NCBI GenBank assembly: GCA_034927505.1
Contig: JAYFPY010000010.1
Location: 62,001 to 126,000 of the forward strand
From: RUG100 sp034927505
Lineage (GTDB): Bacteria; Bacillota; Clostridia; Peptostreptococcales; Anaerovoracaceae
Length of the DNA: 64,000 nucleotides
Reading direction: 5' to 3'
Positions 1 through 7,802 of this stretch are shown in pieces. The notes under the pieces were generated by a model. The model was not told where the DNA came from. It did not search any database and saw only the letters and a program-made list of their open reading frames with translations. The translations under genes and the position numbers were made by a program. Each line of letters starts with the position of its first letter. The stretch's first letter is position 1.

Positions 1-1224
1 GAAATTATCTTTTGCTTCCGTTCCGGACTTAGGCAATGTCGGCATAAACTGAAGCTCGCATCTGGCACCGGATCTGGTTATGCTCCAAGGGATGTCGTAT
101 TTATCCAGCACTTTCTGCAATCCTGCAGACAGCCTGTCCTGCCCTTTGAACATTTTTTCATAAGCTGTTTCTGTGGCCACTTCTTTCAAGTTGGTTATCA
201 TTGCCGCTATGGCAAACTGATTCGCCGCCAGTGTACCGCCGATCCCCATTGGATCCGAGACACCTGAATGTCCGTATGTTTCATTTATCTTCTTCTCCAC
301 TTCTCTTGTAAATCCATAAACTGAAATCGGTATGCCGCCTGCTATGGACTTGCCCATTGTAATAAAATCCGGTTTCAGATCATATGCCCTTGTATATCCT
401 CCATATCCGTTGGACAGTGTATGTGTCTCATCAATAATGAGATATGTGCCGTACTTCGTGCATAGTTTTCTCAGTTTTTCATGATATCCGGGCTCCGGCA
501 GCACCATACCGCAGTTTGTCATTACAGGTTCCAGGAGGACTGCCGCACAGTCTTCGTGAGACAGTTCTCTTTCCACAGCTTCAATATCATTGAACTCTAC
601 AACTCTTGAAAGAAGATCTTTCGCCACTGCAGGATTTGAATCCCATTCCGTTCTCAAGTGGAGTTTGCCTTCATCATTTATATGCGGAAGTGTTTCATCA
701 AGGGACCCATGGTAGCTCTCGTTCATCGAAAGGATCTTTCCTCTCCCGGTCAGAGCTCTGCAGTTTCGGATAACATATCTGTTGGCCTCCGTAGCTGTCA
801 TAGCGACCTGCCATGTAGGAAGCCCGAATCTCTTGGACAGTTCTTTGCCTATTTCAAGAGAATCCAGCGTAGGCATCATAGTAGTGATACCTCTTCTGAC
901 TTGTTCGCATACCCTGTCGGCAGTGGCATCCGGCGAATGTCCAAACATGGCTCCAGTATCTCCCAGGCAGAAATCAATATACTCATTTCCATCTATGTCC
1001 ACACATTTATCATCTTTTGCGTAATCCAGGAAAATCGGGTAATCTGTGCCCCAGTCGCCCATCCACGGCATTGGCACGCCGTTGAGCAAGTTTTCCTGCG
1101 CCTGATCGAAAGCAGCCCTGCTCTTCTTTGTTCTTTCAAAGAAGGTCTTGTCCTCTCTCGTTCTTAATTTTGCCAGCTGTTCATCTGTTATCATCCTATA
1201 TGGACTTTTTTTATCTGTGATCAT
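1..1224 (-). CDS. class-III PLP aminotransferase, C-terminus beyond window
   Basis: The first 408 residues are present; the C-terminus runs off the left edge. The protein resembles the glutamate-1-semialdehyde aminomutase/class-III transaminase group: a GTEA-like ATEAN (about residue 143-147), YHG at about 171-173, IIDE at about 263-266, and the PLP lysine in MGKSIAGG (K292). These belong to the fold-type I enzymes that move amino groups between an amino acid and a keto acid. The substrate cannot be read from the sequence. The start is ATG at 1224, preceded by a GGAGG nine bases upstream. It stands alone behind a sigma-54 type promoter, which suggests induction by a specific amino acid or nitrogen signal (inference). 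The family is clear; the reaction is not. Confidence 0.85.
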   Translation of the reverse strand, partial: MITDKKSPYRMITDEQLAKLRTREDKTFFERTKKSRAAFDQAQENLLNGVPMPWMGDWGTDYPIFLDYAKDDKCVDIDGNEYIDFCLGDTGAMFGHSPDATADRVCEQVRRGITTMMPTLDSLEIGKELSKRFGLPTWQVAMTATEANRYVIRNCRALTGRGKILSMNESYHGSLDETLPHINDEGKLHLRTEWDSNPAVAKDLLSRVVEFNDIEAVERELSHEDCAAVLLEPVMTNCGMVLPEPGYHEKLRKLCTKYGTYLIIDETHTLSNGYGGYTRAYDLKPDFITMGKSIAGGIPISVYGFTREVEKKINETYGHSGVSDPMGIGGTLAANQFAIAAMITNLKEVATETAYEKMFKGQDRLSAGLQKVLDKYDIPWSITRSGARCELQFMPTLPKSGTEAKDNF

Positions 1225-1282
1225 TTTTTCTAACCTCCGATTTGTTTTTCTTGAATGATTCTTTGCTTTGATATTATTAAAA

Positions 1283-1299
1283 AGCAATTATCATGCCAG
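1283..1299 (-). promoter_or_regulatory. sigma-54 (-24/-12) promoter of the aminotransferase gene
   Basis: On the minus strand the sequence CTGGCATG-ATAA-TTGCT matches the sigma-54 consensus YTGGCACG-N4-TTGCW at every conserved base except one C to T change. The invariant GG (1297-1296) and GC (1285-1284) are separated by exactly 10 bases, as required. The start codon at 1224 lies about 60 bases downstream. Promoters of this class need an AAA+ enhancer-binding activator; none is encoded in this window. Confidence 0.75.
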
Positions 1300-1351
1300 C
1301 ACAGAAAACGTCCAAATCACAGGGTGTACATCGATTTTCGGTCTTTTTTAT

Positions 1352-1403
1352 TGTCATATTTAACAATTATTTTCATATATGACAAACTTATCGACCCTGT
1401 CAT
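1352..1403. promoter_or_regulatory. candidate upstream activator sites (TGTCAT half-sites)
   Basis: Upstream of the sigma-54 promoter there is an inverted repeat TGTCATAT (1352-1359) / ATATGACA (1377-1384) and a third TGTCAT at 1398-1403. Together they form two overlapping dyads about 55-105 bases upstream of the -24 element. This is where enhancer-binding proteins of sigma-54 promoters normally sit. The assignment is inferred from position and symmetry. Confidence 0.5.
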
Positions 1404-1433
1404 CATGTTAAGATCGATATTACTTCGTTGATC

Positions 1434-2297
1434 TTATTGTTCTTTCTTTTCTTCTTTTTCTTTCTTTTTAGATACTGCCACACTGATTATTATACTGATC
1501 ACCATAACGCCGACGATGACACCTATGGATATCTCCGTCGTAACATGTATACCGGCGATCCCGGCCAGCATTTTTGCCCCGGTGAATATCAGTATCACTG
1601 CTACTCCGTATTTCACATACTCAAATTTCTCATGTATGTGTTCTATCACGAAGAACAGCTGTCTGAGGCACAGTATAGCAAGAATATTGGATATGTATAC
1701 GATCCAGAGTTCCCTGGTAATCGAAATTACTGCAGGCACAGAATCTATGGCAAACAATATATCCGAGCTCTCTATGAGGACCAGTACCGCCAGAAGAGGC
1801 GTTGCCATTTTATTTCCTTTGTACAGCGTAAAAAATTTATCATCTTCAAAAAACGTCGTCATGGGAACGAACTTTTTCATTATCCTGATCACTCTGCTGT
1901 CATGGGGATCTTTCTCTTCTTCTCCCTTGAACATCTTCGCGCCGCTGACTATGAGTACGGCGCCGAAGATATACAGGACCCATTCAAACCGTTCAATGAT
2001 GACAAGTCCAAAAAATACGAATATGAATCGTAGTATTATCGCTCCGATTATGCCCCATGCCAGCACTCTGTGCTGCGCTTTTTCGCTGATCCCGAATCCC
2101 AGGAATATCATCAAAAATACAAAAACGTTGTCTATAGACAAACTCAGTTCTGTGATATACGCTCCGAAGAAATCTAACGCCGGCGCCTTCCCCATCAAAA
2201 AATATACGACTATGTTGCAGCATATGGCTATCCCTATCCATATCATCAGCCACTTTGCCGCCTTTACTCTCTTCGCGGCCTTATGTTCATGTTCCAT
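1434..2297 (-). CDS. TerC family integral membrane protein
   Basis: This 287-residue hydrophobic protein has seven to eight predicted membrane spans and the TerC signature SLSIDNVFVFLMIF near residues 53-66, with a second SDILFAIDS repeat near 158-166. The acidic residues inside these membrane segments are conserved in TerC/Alx proteins, several of which are linked to tellurite resistance or Mn2+ export. Start ATG 2297 follows GGGAGG. It has its own TATAAT-like sequence just after the upstream terminator. The C-terminus is lysine/glutamate-rich and cytoplasmic. No yybP-ykoY riboswitch was seen, and the short upstream gap leaves no room for one. The substrate is unknown. Confidence 0.85.
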   Translation of the reverse strand: MEHEHKAAKRVKAAKWLMIWIGIAICCNIVVYFLMGKAPALDFFGAYITELSLSIDNVFVFLMIFLGFGISEKAQHRVLAWGIIGAIILRFIFVFFGLVIIERFEWVLYIFGAVLIVSGAKMFKGEEEKDPHDSRVIRIMKKFVPMTTFFEDDKFFTLYKGNKMATPLLAVLVLIESSDILFAIDSVPAVISITRELWIVYISNILAILCLRQLFFVIEHIHEKFEYVKYGVAVILIFTGAKMLAGIAGIHVTTEISIGVIVGVMVISIIISVAVSKKKEKEEKKEQ

Positions 2298-2340
2298 CTG
2301 CCTGTCTTACCTCCCTATCCTTTGTTGTAAGGATTATACC

Positions 2341-2379
2341 ATAAAAAAGACCGGAACAAATCATTTTCTGCTCCGGTCT
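2341..2379 (-). terminator. intrinsic terminator after the large S8 protease
   Basis: The stem AGACCGGA (2348-2355) pairs with TCCGGTCT (2372-2379). On the minus strand it is followed by a run of seven T, just past the protease stop codon. Confidence 0.8.
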
Positions 2380-2384
2380 GCGTT

Positions 2385-5300
2385 TTATTTTATGGTTACT
2401 CTTACTTTTGCTTTTTTACCTGAACCATCCTTTGCTTTGATCGTTATTGTTACCTTCTTTCCCTTTCCTGCCCACTTGGCTTTTACGACGCCCTTTTTGC
2501 TTACAGTCGCGTATTTTTTGTTTGACGACTTGAATTTCACCTTTTTATTTGTGGCCGCTTTTGTATAGACCTTATATTTGATTTTATATTTTTTGCCCGC
2601 TTTTACAGTCACTTTCTTTTTCTTTGGTTTTATCTTCGAAACATATCTTCCGAATTTGACTGCTGCAGTCTTGTCCGATGTGATCCGAACTGTCAGGCTC
2701 TTGCTCTTTACAGTTTTGCCTTCATATTTGAAATACATTTTGTAATAGCCTTTTTTTGCCTTTGGCGTCAGGGTCACTTTGGCTCCCGGCAGTATACCTG
2801 TGTTGGGCCCGATCAGACTGCCGCCTTTTTTTATCGCGGTTTTTACCTGCACCAAGCCGCTGCTGATCGGTACCTTGTACATATTTGTCTGCTGATCCAA
2901 TCCATACATTCCACCGCCGACTGCCGTCCCTACAAAGCATCCGCTGCCCGGGCTTTTGATATTGTTATACTCTGTTGCTGTAAATTTATCTGATGCAGTA
3001 CTGAATGAGTATGTATCTCCAAGTCCATCTGCAGTTGTTCCGGCATACATTATGCCTCCTGCACATACGCCTATACTGCCTGTGAAATAGTACATTTCTT
3101 TGCCGCCCAGTGTTTCTTTATCCGATGACAATGCTTCCAGTTCCGCGCCCGATTCTTTCCATGAGTTCCCGTCGAACACCAGATTTTTTCTGCAGTTCTC
3201 AGTATCTGAATATCCGAGAGTGTAGACCAGAGAGTTCCCGGTCTGCACCGCTTTTCCCCCTGCACGCCCTGATGGCAGCGCCGGTCCCTTCGACCATTTC
3301 TTTGCTGCCGGATCGTATACCATTACCAGACTGCTCATCTTCTTTGCCGTGTAATCATATCCGCCTATGAGATATATCTTGCCATTATACGCAGCCAATG
3401 TACCTTCTCCGATATTGTCCACTTCTTTCGGCAGATCTCCCAGCGATGATATAACTTCTTCGCCTTCATCTGCATCGGCATCCGGGTCGATCTTTGTGAA
3501 TTTATAGTCGGTGCTGTATATATTCCCTTCATCATCCGTCGCATAATTGCTGCCGTTTTCTTTTATCCTTTTATTCTTCCATATGTCTAATTCTATCATA
3601 GATTCCGACGTTTCCCGCATTTCACTGATATTGTAAAAATCACCGTCGCAGTAGACCAGTTCCTTTCCGAATGAATACTTTATGTTGGCCTGCGAGTTGT
3701 TCTGTGCCTTGAACAACCCATCGAAGGATACCTCTGCTCCGTATGAAAAGCCTTCTTTGACGCCGTTGGAAGGATCATATGCAAGCAGCATCCCCGAAGT
3801 TTCATCGGAAGAATCGGCATATATCAATCTTGTGCCGTCTGTAGTAACTGCGCTGGAAAGAGACGGCGTCAAGTCGTTCTCCTGATTGAGGAGCTGATAC
3901 GATGTCTTTCCTCTTACCAGATATACATCGTCTTTTACTGTACTGCTCCCGTTTGATATTACCTCGATGTCGACTTTTCTGTTTATCCAGTCATCATCCT
4001 TTACCGTTATGTCTTTTCCGTCAGAAGATACATTTACTACAGCAGCACTCTTTCCGTCGATCTTTACGGAAGAAGATGTACCGAACCTGTAACCTTTTAT
4101 GTGTATCTGTTTTTTGCTCCAGTCTACCGTTGCACCTCTTACCGCAGGTTCTACTGATGTCCTTGAAAAATCGAGGGTACCGTTTGAAGATACTTTCCCG
4201 TTCAGCCCGTTTTCCGTCCTTACAGAAGTGCTTATTTTATCTATCGTGTCATATACAGCAGACGTACTTCCGACAGATCCGACCAGCGCTACTGCCGCAG
4301 TAACCTGAGGAGCAGCCATCGACGTCCCATTGTAAAAATCGTATTTTCCGAATGTGCTTTCCGCAGCATTATCTGCACTGAGCCCAAAGTCATCCAGATC
4401 GATCGAATAATCGCCGTCATAATTGCACTCTACTGCAACGCATATCTTTCTGTCCTTGGGGACATCAGTTTTTCCGGAAGATGAAGTCTTGTACAGATGA
4501 TCCCAATAATTGCTCTCCCCATCGATGCCGCCGTACATATAATCTTCCCCCAGGTCATCGATGCTTTCGATTTTTTCATTTGCATCGACATCCGCAATAT
4601 CGACATATGAAGGTATCATGACGCCAAAGAACTCATTATACTCGGTTGCTTTCGGCCCGCTGGCAGTGACCATGGCACTCACAGCAGGCGTTTCCGATGT
4701 GGCGTTCTGTTTGTATGGAAAGCTGACTGTCACAAAATCGCCCTTCTTGGCACCTTTAACATCTATCTGCAGCGAGCCGCTGCCGGAGCTTCCAAAATTC
4801 TTTGACGTATTTTTTTTGACCTCACACTTGTCAGGTCCGACAGCCTCATTATTGATTTTGATATCAGCATCAGCCGGCAGAGCAAACGAAGATGTACTCT
4901 CATAGTCATTGAAATTCGATGAACATTTAGATGTATCTTCTCTGTACAGTGAAGGGTTGAAACAATTGTATGATACGGTAGAAAGAATATCTGTGCCCGG
5001 TGCCGCAACATCCACATACTTATTTCCGTAGTTGGAAAATCCCGCCAGTTCACCGTTTTCATTGGAAGCCGCCACAACGATGTTGTAATCGCTGTCCGCC
5101 TGACACGGCGCATAGTTTTTCTTGTCGTTCAAGTCAGCATTTTCATTGCCGGCAGCACATACAGATACAGCTCCTTTTTCTCCAAGAAGGTCCATCAAAT
5201 AGCTGTATACTGTCGTATCGCCTTCGCCTCCCCAGGAATTGTTCACTGCCACGACATTGGTCCCCAGATTGATTGCCCGATTGATGTAATTATATGAAGC

Positions 5301-6179
5301 TATTGCGTCATCGTCCCAGCCGCTTCCATCTTTATCAAGAAATTTCAGGGGCATGATCTTTACCTTCTTATTTATGCCGCTTATGCCTGCTGCATTGTTG
5401 TACGCGGCGCCTATTATGCCCGCACAGTGGGATCCATGTCCGTTGTCATCCAGCGGATCTGCATCTCCGTTGGCAAAATCATATCCGTGTTCCCCTGCCA
5501 GTTTTTTTCCGTATGGATTCTCCCAGATACTGCCGGACAGATCTTCGTGAGTATAGTCCACTCCCGTATCTATTATGGCCACGACTTTATCTTCACCGGT
5601 AGCTCCGCTGTCCCAGGCAGATTCAACATTTGTGTCTTTTCCCTTTGTGCCGCCGTTCTGCCCTGTATTCTGCAATGCCCACTGCTGATCCGAGTAAGTA
5701 TCATTGGTAACAGCGGATGCCTCCTTTCTATAGTTCAGAGAAGCTATCTTCACTTGAGGGTCTTTATTCAGCTTCTTGACCATTTCCGTTGCTGACAATG
5801 ACGTTGACTCCACCAGGGCTACCTTGACGTCATCATTGTTTCCGGAATTGCTCTCGGACAGGGTCTTTGCCGATTTCTTTTTATCTGCCGATGCATCCAC
5901 ATCTTCGAAATCCCACACTTTTTTGACTGAGATATCTCCCTCCAGGCTTTTGGCTACAGCGCTTTTAGTGGCTTTCCCCATATACTCATCGGACATTACC
6001 ACAAGTGCCTGTCCTTCTTTGTAATTTGCTTCTTTTGTCTGCCCGGTTTGGGTGTTTTTAACTATTTTCCCTCTGGAACCGATCCCTGAAGATGCTGATA
6101 CCTCCGCAGGCTGTGATGCCGCAAATGACATCGTAAACGCCAGCGCAGCTATCAACAAATAACTGATTGTCTTTTTCAT
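2385..6179 (-). CDS. secreted subtilisin-like (S8) serine protease with large insert, kelch-like and Ig-like C-terminus
   Basis: This is a 1264-residue exported protease. I chose ATG 6179 (MKKTISYLL...) because it follows GGAG and begins a clean signal peptide; the open frame upstream runs into the previous terminator. The catalytic triad is visible: Asp in IIDTG (about 204), His in GHGSH (about 248), Ser in NGTSMAAP (about 620), with the oxyanion Asn in AAGNEN (about 345). About 210 residues are inserted between the core strand ending GTDILSTV and the serine motif, which is unusual for S8 enzymes. After the protease come kelch-like stretches (IYLIGG, VYDPAAKKWSKG) and a lysine-rich Big_2-like Ig domain at the end. 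No LPXTG anchor is present. It follows two related secreted genes but is separated from them by a terminator. Confidence 0.88.
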   Translation of the reverse strand: MKKTISYLLIAALAFTMSFAASQPAEVSASSGIGSRGKIVKNTQTGQTKEANYKEGQALVVMSDEYMGKATKSAVAKSLEGDISVKKVWDFEDVDASADKKKSAKTLSESNSGNNDDVKVALVESTSLSATEMVKKLNKDPQVKIASLNYRKEASAVTNDTYSDQQWALQNTGQNGGTKGKDTNVESAWDSGATGEDKVVAIIDTGVDYTHEDLSGSIWENPYGKKLAGEHGYDFANGDADPLDDNGHGSHCAGIIGAAYNNAAGISGINKKVKIMPLKFLDKDGSGWDDDAIASYNYINRAINLGTNVVAVNNSWGGEGDTTVYSYLMDLLGEKGAVSVCAAGNENADLNDKKNYAPCQADSDYNIVVAASNENGELAGFSNYGNKYVDVAAPGTDILSTVSYNCFNPSLYREDTSKCSSNFNDYESTSSFALPADADIKINNEAVGPDKCEVKKNTSKNFGSSGSGSLQIDVKGAKKGDFVTVSFPYKQNATSETPAVSAMVTASGPKATEYNEFFGVMIPSYVDIADVDANEKIESIDDLGEDYMYGGIDGESNYWDHLYKTSSSGKTDVPKDRKICVAVECNYDGDYSIDLDDFGLSADNAAESTFGKYDFYNGTSMAAPQVTAAVALVGSVGSTSAVYDTIDKISTSVRTENGLNGKVSSNGTLDFSRTSVEPAVRGATVDWSKKQIHIKGYRFGTSSSVKIDGKSAAVVNVSSDGKDITVKDDDWINRKVDIEVISNGSSTVKDDVYLVRGKTSYQLLNQENDLTPSLSSAVTTDGTRLIYADSSDETSGMLLAYDPSNGVKEGFSYGAEVSFDGLFKAQNNSQANIKYSFGKELVYCDGDFYNISEMRETSESMIELDIWKNKRIKENGSNYATDDEGNIYSTDYKFTKIDPDADADEGEEVISSLGDLPKEVDNIGEGTLAAYNGKIYLIGGYDYTAKKMSSLVMVYDPAAKKWSKGPALPSGRAGGKAVQTGNSLVYTLGYSDTENCRKNLVFDGNSWKESGAELEALSSDKETLGGKEMYYFTGSIGVCAGGIMYAGTTADGLGDTYSFSTASDKFTATEYNNIKSPGSGCFVGTAVGGGMYGLDQQTNMYKVPISSGLVQVKTAIKKGGSLIGPNTGILPGAKVTLTPKAKKGYYKMYFKYEGKTVKSKSLTVRITSDKTAAVKFGRYVSKIKPKKKKVTVKAGKKYKIKYKVYTKAATNKKVKFKSSNKKYATVSKKGVVKAKWAGKGKKVTITIKAKDGSGKKAKVRVTIK

Positions 6180-6210
6180 AACTCTACTCTCCATTCTTTT
6201 ATCAAATATT

Positions 6211-6241
6211 AAAAGGGAAACAGTATCACTGTCTCCCTTTT
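6211..6241 (-). terminator. intrinsic terminator between secreted-protein genes
   Basis: The stem AAAAGGGAAACAGT / ACTGTCTCCCTTTT has a three-base loop. It lies between the stop of the 513-residue gene and the start of the large protease. The T run on the minus strand is short, so partial read-through into the protease gene is possible. Confidence 0.65.
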
Positions 6242-6256
6242 CCCGATCGATTATTG

Positions 6257-7789
6257 CTATTTTTTCCCGAACCACACTCTTATGCGATGTTTCTTCTTTA
6301 CATTCTTGAATTTGTATATTTTCTTAGACGTCACACGTTTTCCGTCTACAGTTATCTTTGATACCCGGTATCCTTTTTTTGGCTTCATCTTTACAGTAAA
6401 GCTCTTGCCGTAGCTCACCTTTTTTGACTTGGTGACCTTTCCTTTGCCGTACTTCTTCACCGAGACCGTATAAGTCTTTACACATTTTTTGACTTTGGCC
6501 AGGTACTGACTGTATGTGTACTGCACGTCTTCGACGGTGTAAGCTCTGTTGATTGCAGCTGTTCCGGCTTTGATCACCTTGTTCAGTTTCTTCTGATGAT
6601 ATTTTTTCTTCCCTTTATAGCTCTTCAGTTTTTTCACATACTGTGCTTTGGCTGTTTTCAGCTCCCGGGCCAGAGTCTTCAGCTTTTTTATCTTCTTTTG
6701 CACATTTGATACTATACCGCCCTGAAGTTCCATTTCATACTCGGCTTCATCTACAGTATCATATGCATCCTCGAAATAGCCTTCGATTTTTGACCAGTTC
6801 CTGTCGGAATAATCATCGCTGTAGTACTGATCGTACAATGCGTCCAACTGCCTGTTTATAGCGGCCTTTGTATTTGCAGAAGCTTCCTTTAACTCGACTC
6901 CGGTCTTTGCCACCATCGCGTCCAGGCAGTCATACCCGCAGGCTACTATGCCGTCAACATCCTGGATGCCTGCCATTTTTTTTATGTATCCAGCCTTTAC
7001 GGAAGCCGCCGCTTTCTGCTTTGCCGCCTGACCTTTCAGCTGCTGTTTCACATACACATTCAGGAAATCATTCAGTTCACGTCTGAGATGGGTAAGATCG
7101 TCTTTTGTGTACAGCGTCCCGTCATCATAATAATCGGTGAAGTCAAATCCCTCTTCATTGTAATCGCCTTCATCACCGTCATCGATCGGTTCGCCGTCTT
7201 CATACTCTTCCTCGTCTTCTTCAGCAATATAATCATCGATGAAAGTTATAGCTTTTGCCAGTCCGATGAAATCAGTCGCGCTGTTCAAACGGACAGTCGC
7301 TTCATACTTTTTGTCCTGTACCATATCCCAGTAATAATCATTGTAGTCCGATTTCTTATAGTAGCTCATCAGTATGGTCAGCCTTCTCTGGTTTTGTTTC
7401 TTTATTGTCGAAAAATCACTGATGGATTTTACTTTATTCTTTCTCAAATCGGAAAGTGCAGTTATGACCTCTTCTGCCTCCTGCCCTTCATCCGAAAGGA
7501 TAAAGAACAATCCGTAATCAGTCCCCAGTTGGCCGATCTTCACTGCATTTTTGATCCTTGTTTTTTCTTTTTCATATACACTGTTCATACTGTTCCATAT
7601 GAGCGAACAGTATCTGGACTGAGACTCAACTGAATCCGAATATGTTTCATCCAGAGATTCGAGAGCCGCCTCCCTGTAATACTCCAAAATATTGCCGTTG
7701 ACTTTTGTCTGCGCCGCAAAAGCAGCTGAAGGCACTATTGTCAGCGCCATTGCCAGTGCCACGATCAGTGCTGTTATTTTCTTCTTCAT
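6257..7789 (-). CDS. secreted protein of unknown function with InlB B-like C-terminal repeat
   Basis: This 510-residue protein starts with a signal peptide (MKKKITALIVALAMALTIVPS...). ATG 7789 follows GGAGGT. A long helical region contains a very acidic patch around residues 190-225 (EEDEEEYEDG and following Asp/Glu/Tyr). The C-terminal 70 residues are basic and resemble the divergent InlB B-type repeat found at the ends of bacterial surface proteins (VKKYGKGKVTKS, GYRVSKITVDGK). It begins 13 bases after the stop of the upstream S8 protease, so the two are almost surely co-transcribed. No enzyme motif was recognised. It may be a partner, substrate or inhibitor of the flanking proteases (inference only). 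Confidence 0.7.
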   Translation of the reverse strand: MKKKITALIVALAMALTIVPSAAFAAQTKVNGNILEYYREAALESLDETYSDSVESQSRYCSLIWNSMNSVYEKEKTRIKNAVKIGQLGTDYGLFFILSDEGQEAEEVITALSDLRKNKVKSISDFSTIKKQNQRRLTILMSYYKKSDYNDYYWDMVQDKKYEATVRLNSATDFIGLAKAITFIDDYIAEEDEEEYEDGEPIDDGDEGDYNEEGFDFTDYYDDGTLYTKDDLTHLRRELNDFLNVYVKQQLKGQAAKQKAAASVKAGYIKKMAGIQDVDGIVACGYDCLDAMVAKTGVELKEASANTKAAINRQLDALYDQYYSDDYSDRNWSKIEGYFEDAYDTVDEAEYEMELQGGIVSNVQKKIKKLKTLARELKTAKAQYVKKLKSYKGKKKYHQKKLNKVIKAGTAAINRAYTVEDVQYTYSQYLAKVKKCVKTYTVSVKKYGKGKVTKSKKVSYGKSFTVKMKPKKGYRVSKITVDGKRVTSKKIYKFKNVKKKHRIRVWFGKK

Positions 7790-7802
7790 TACACACACCT
7801 CC

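Noticed and set aside
1516..2568. A 350-codon plus-strand frame
   Set aside because: It runs antisense across terC and the end of the S8 protease gene, has no ribosome binding site, and its sequence is low-complexity Ser/Thr/Ile; it is a shadow frame.
6180..6275. Upstream extension of the large S8 protease (32 codons)
   Set aside because: The segment includes the terminator stem and overlaps the previous gene; ATG 6179 has the Shine-Dalgarno and begins the signal peptide.
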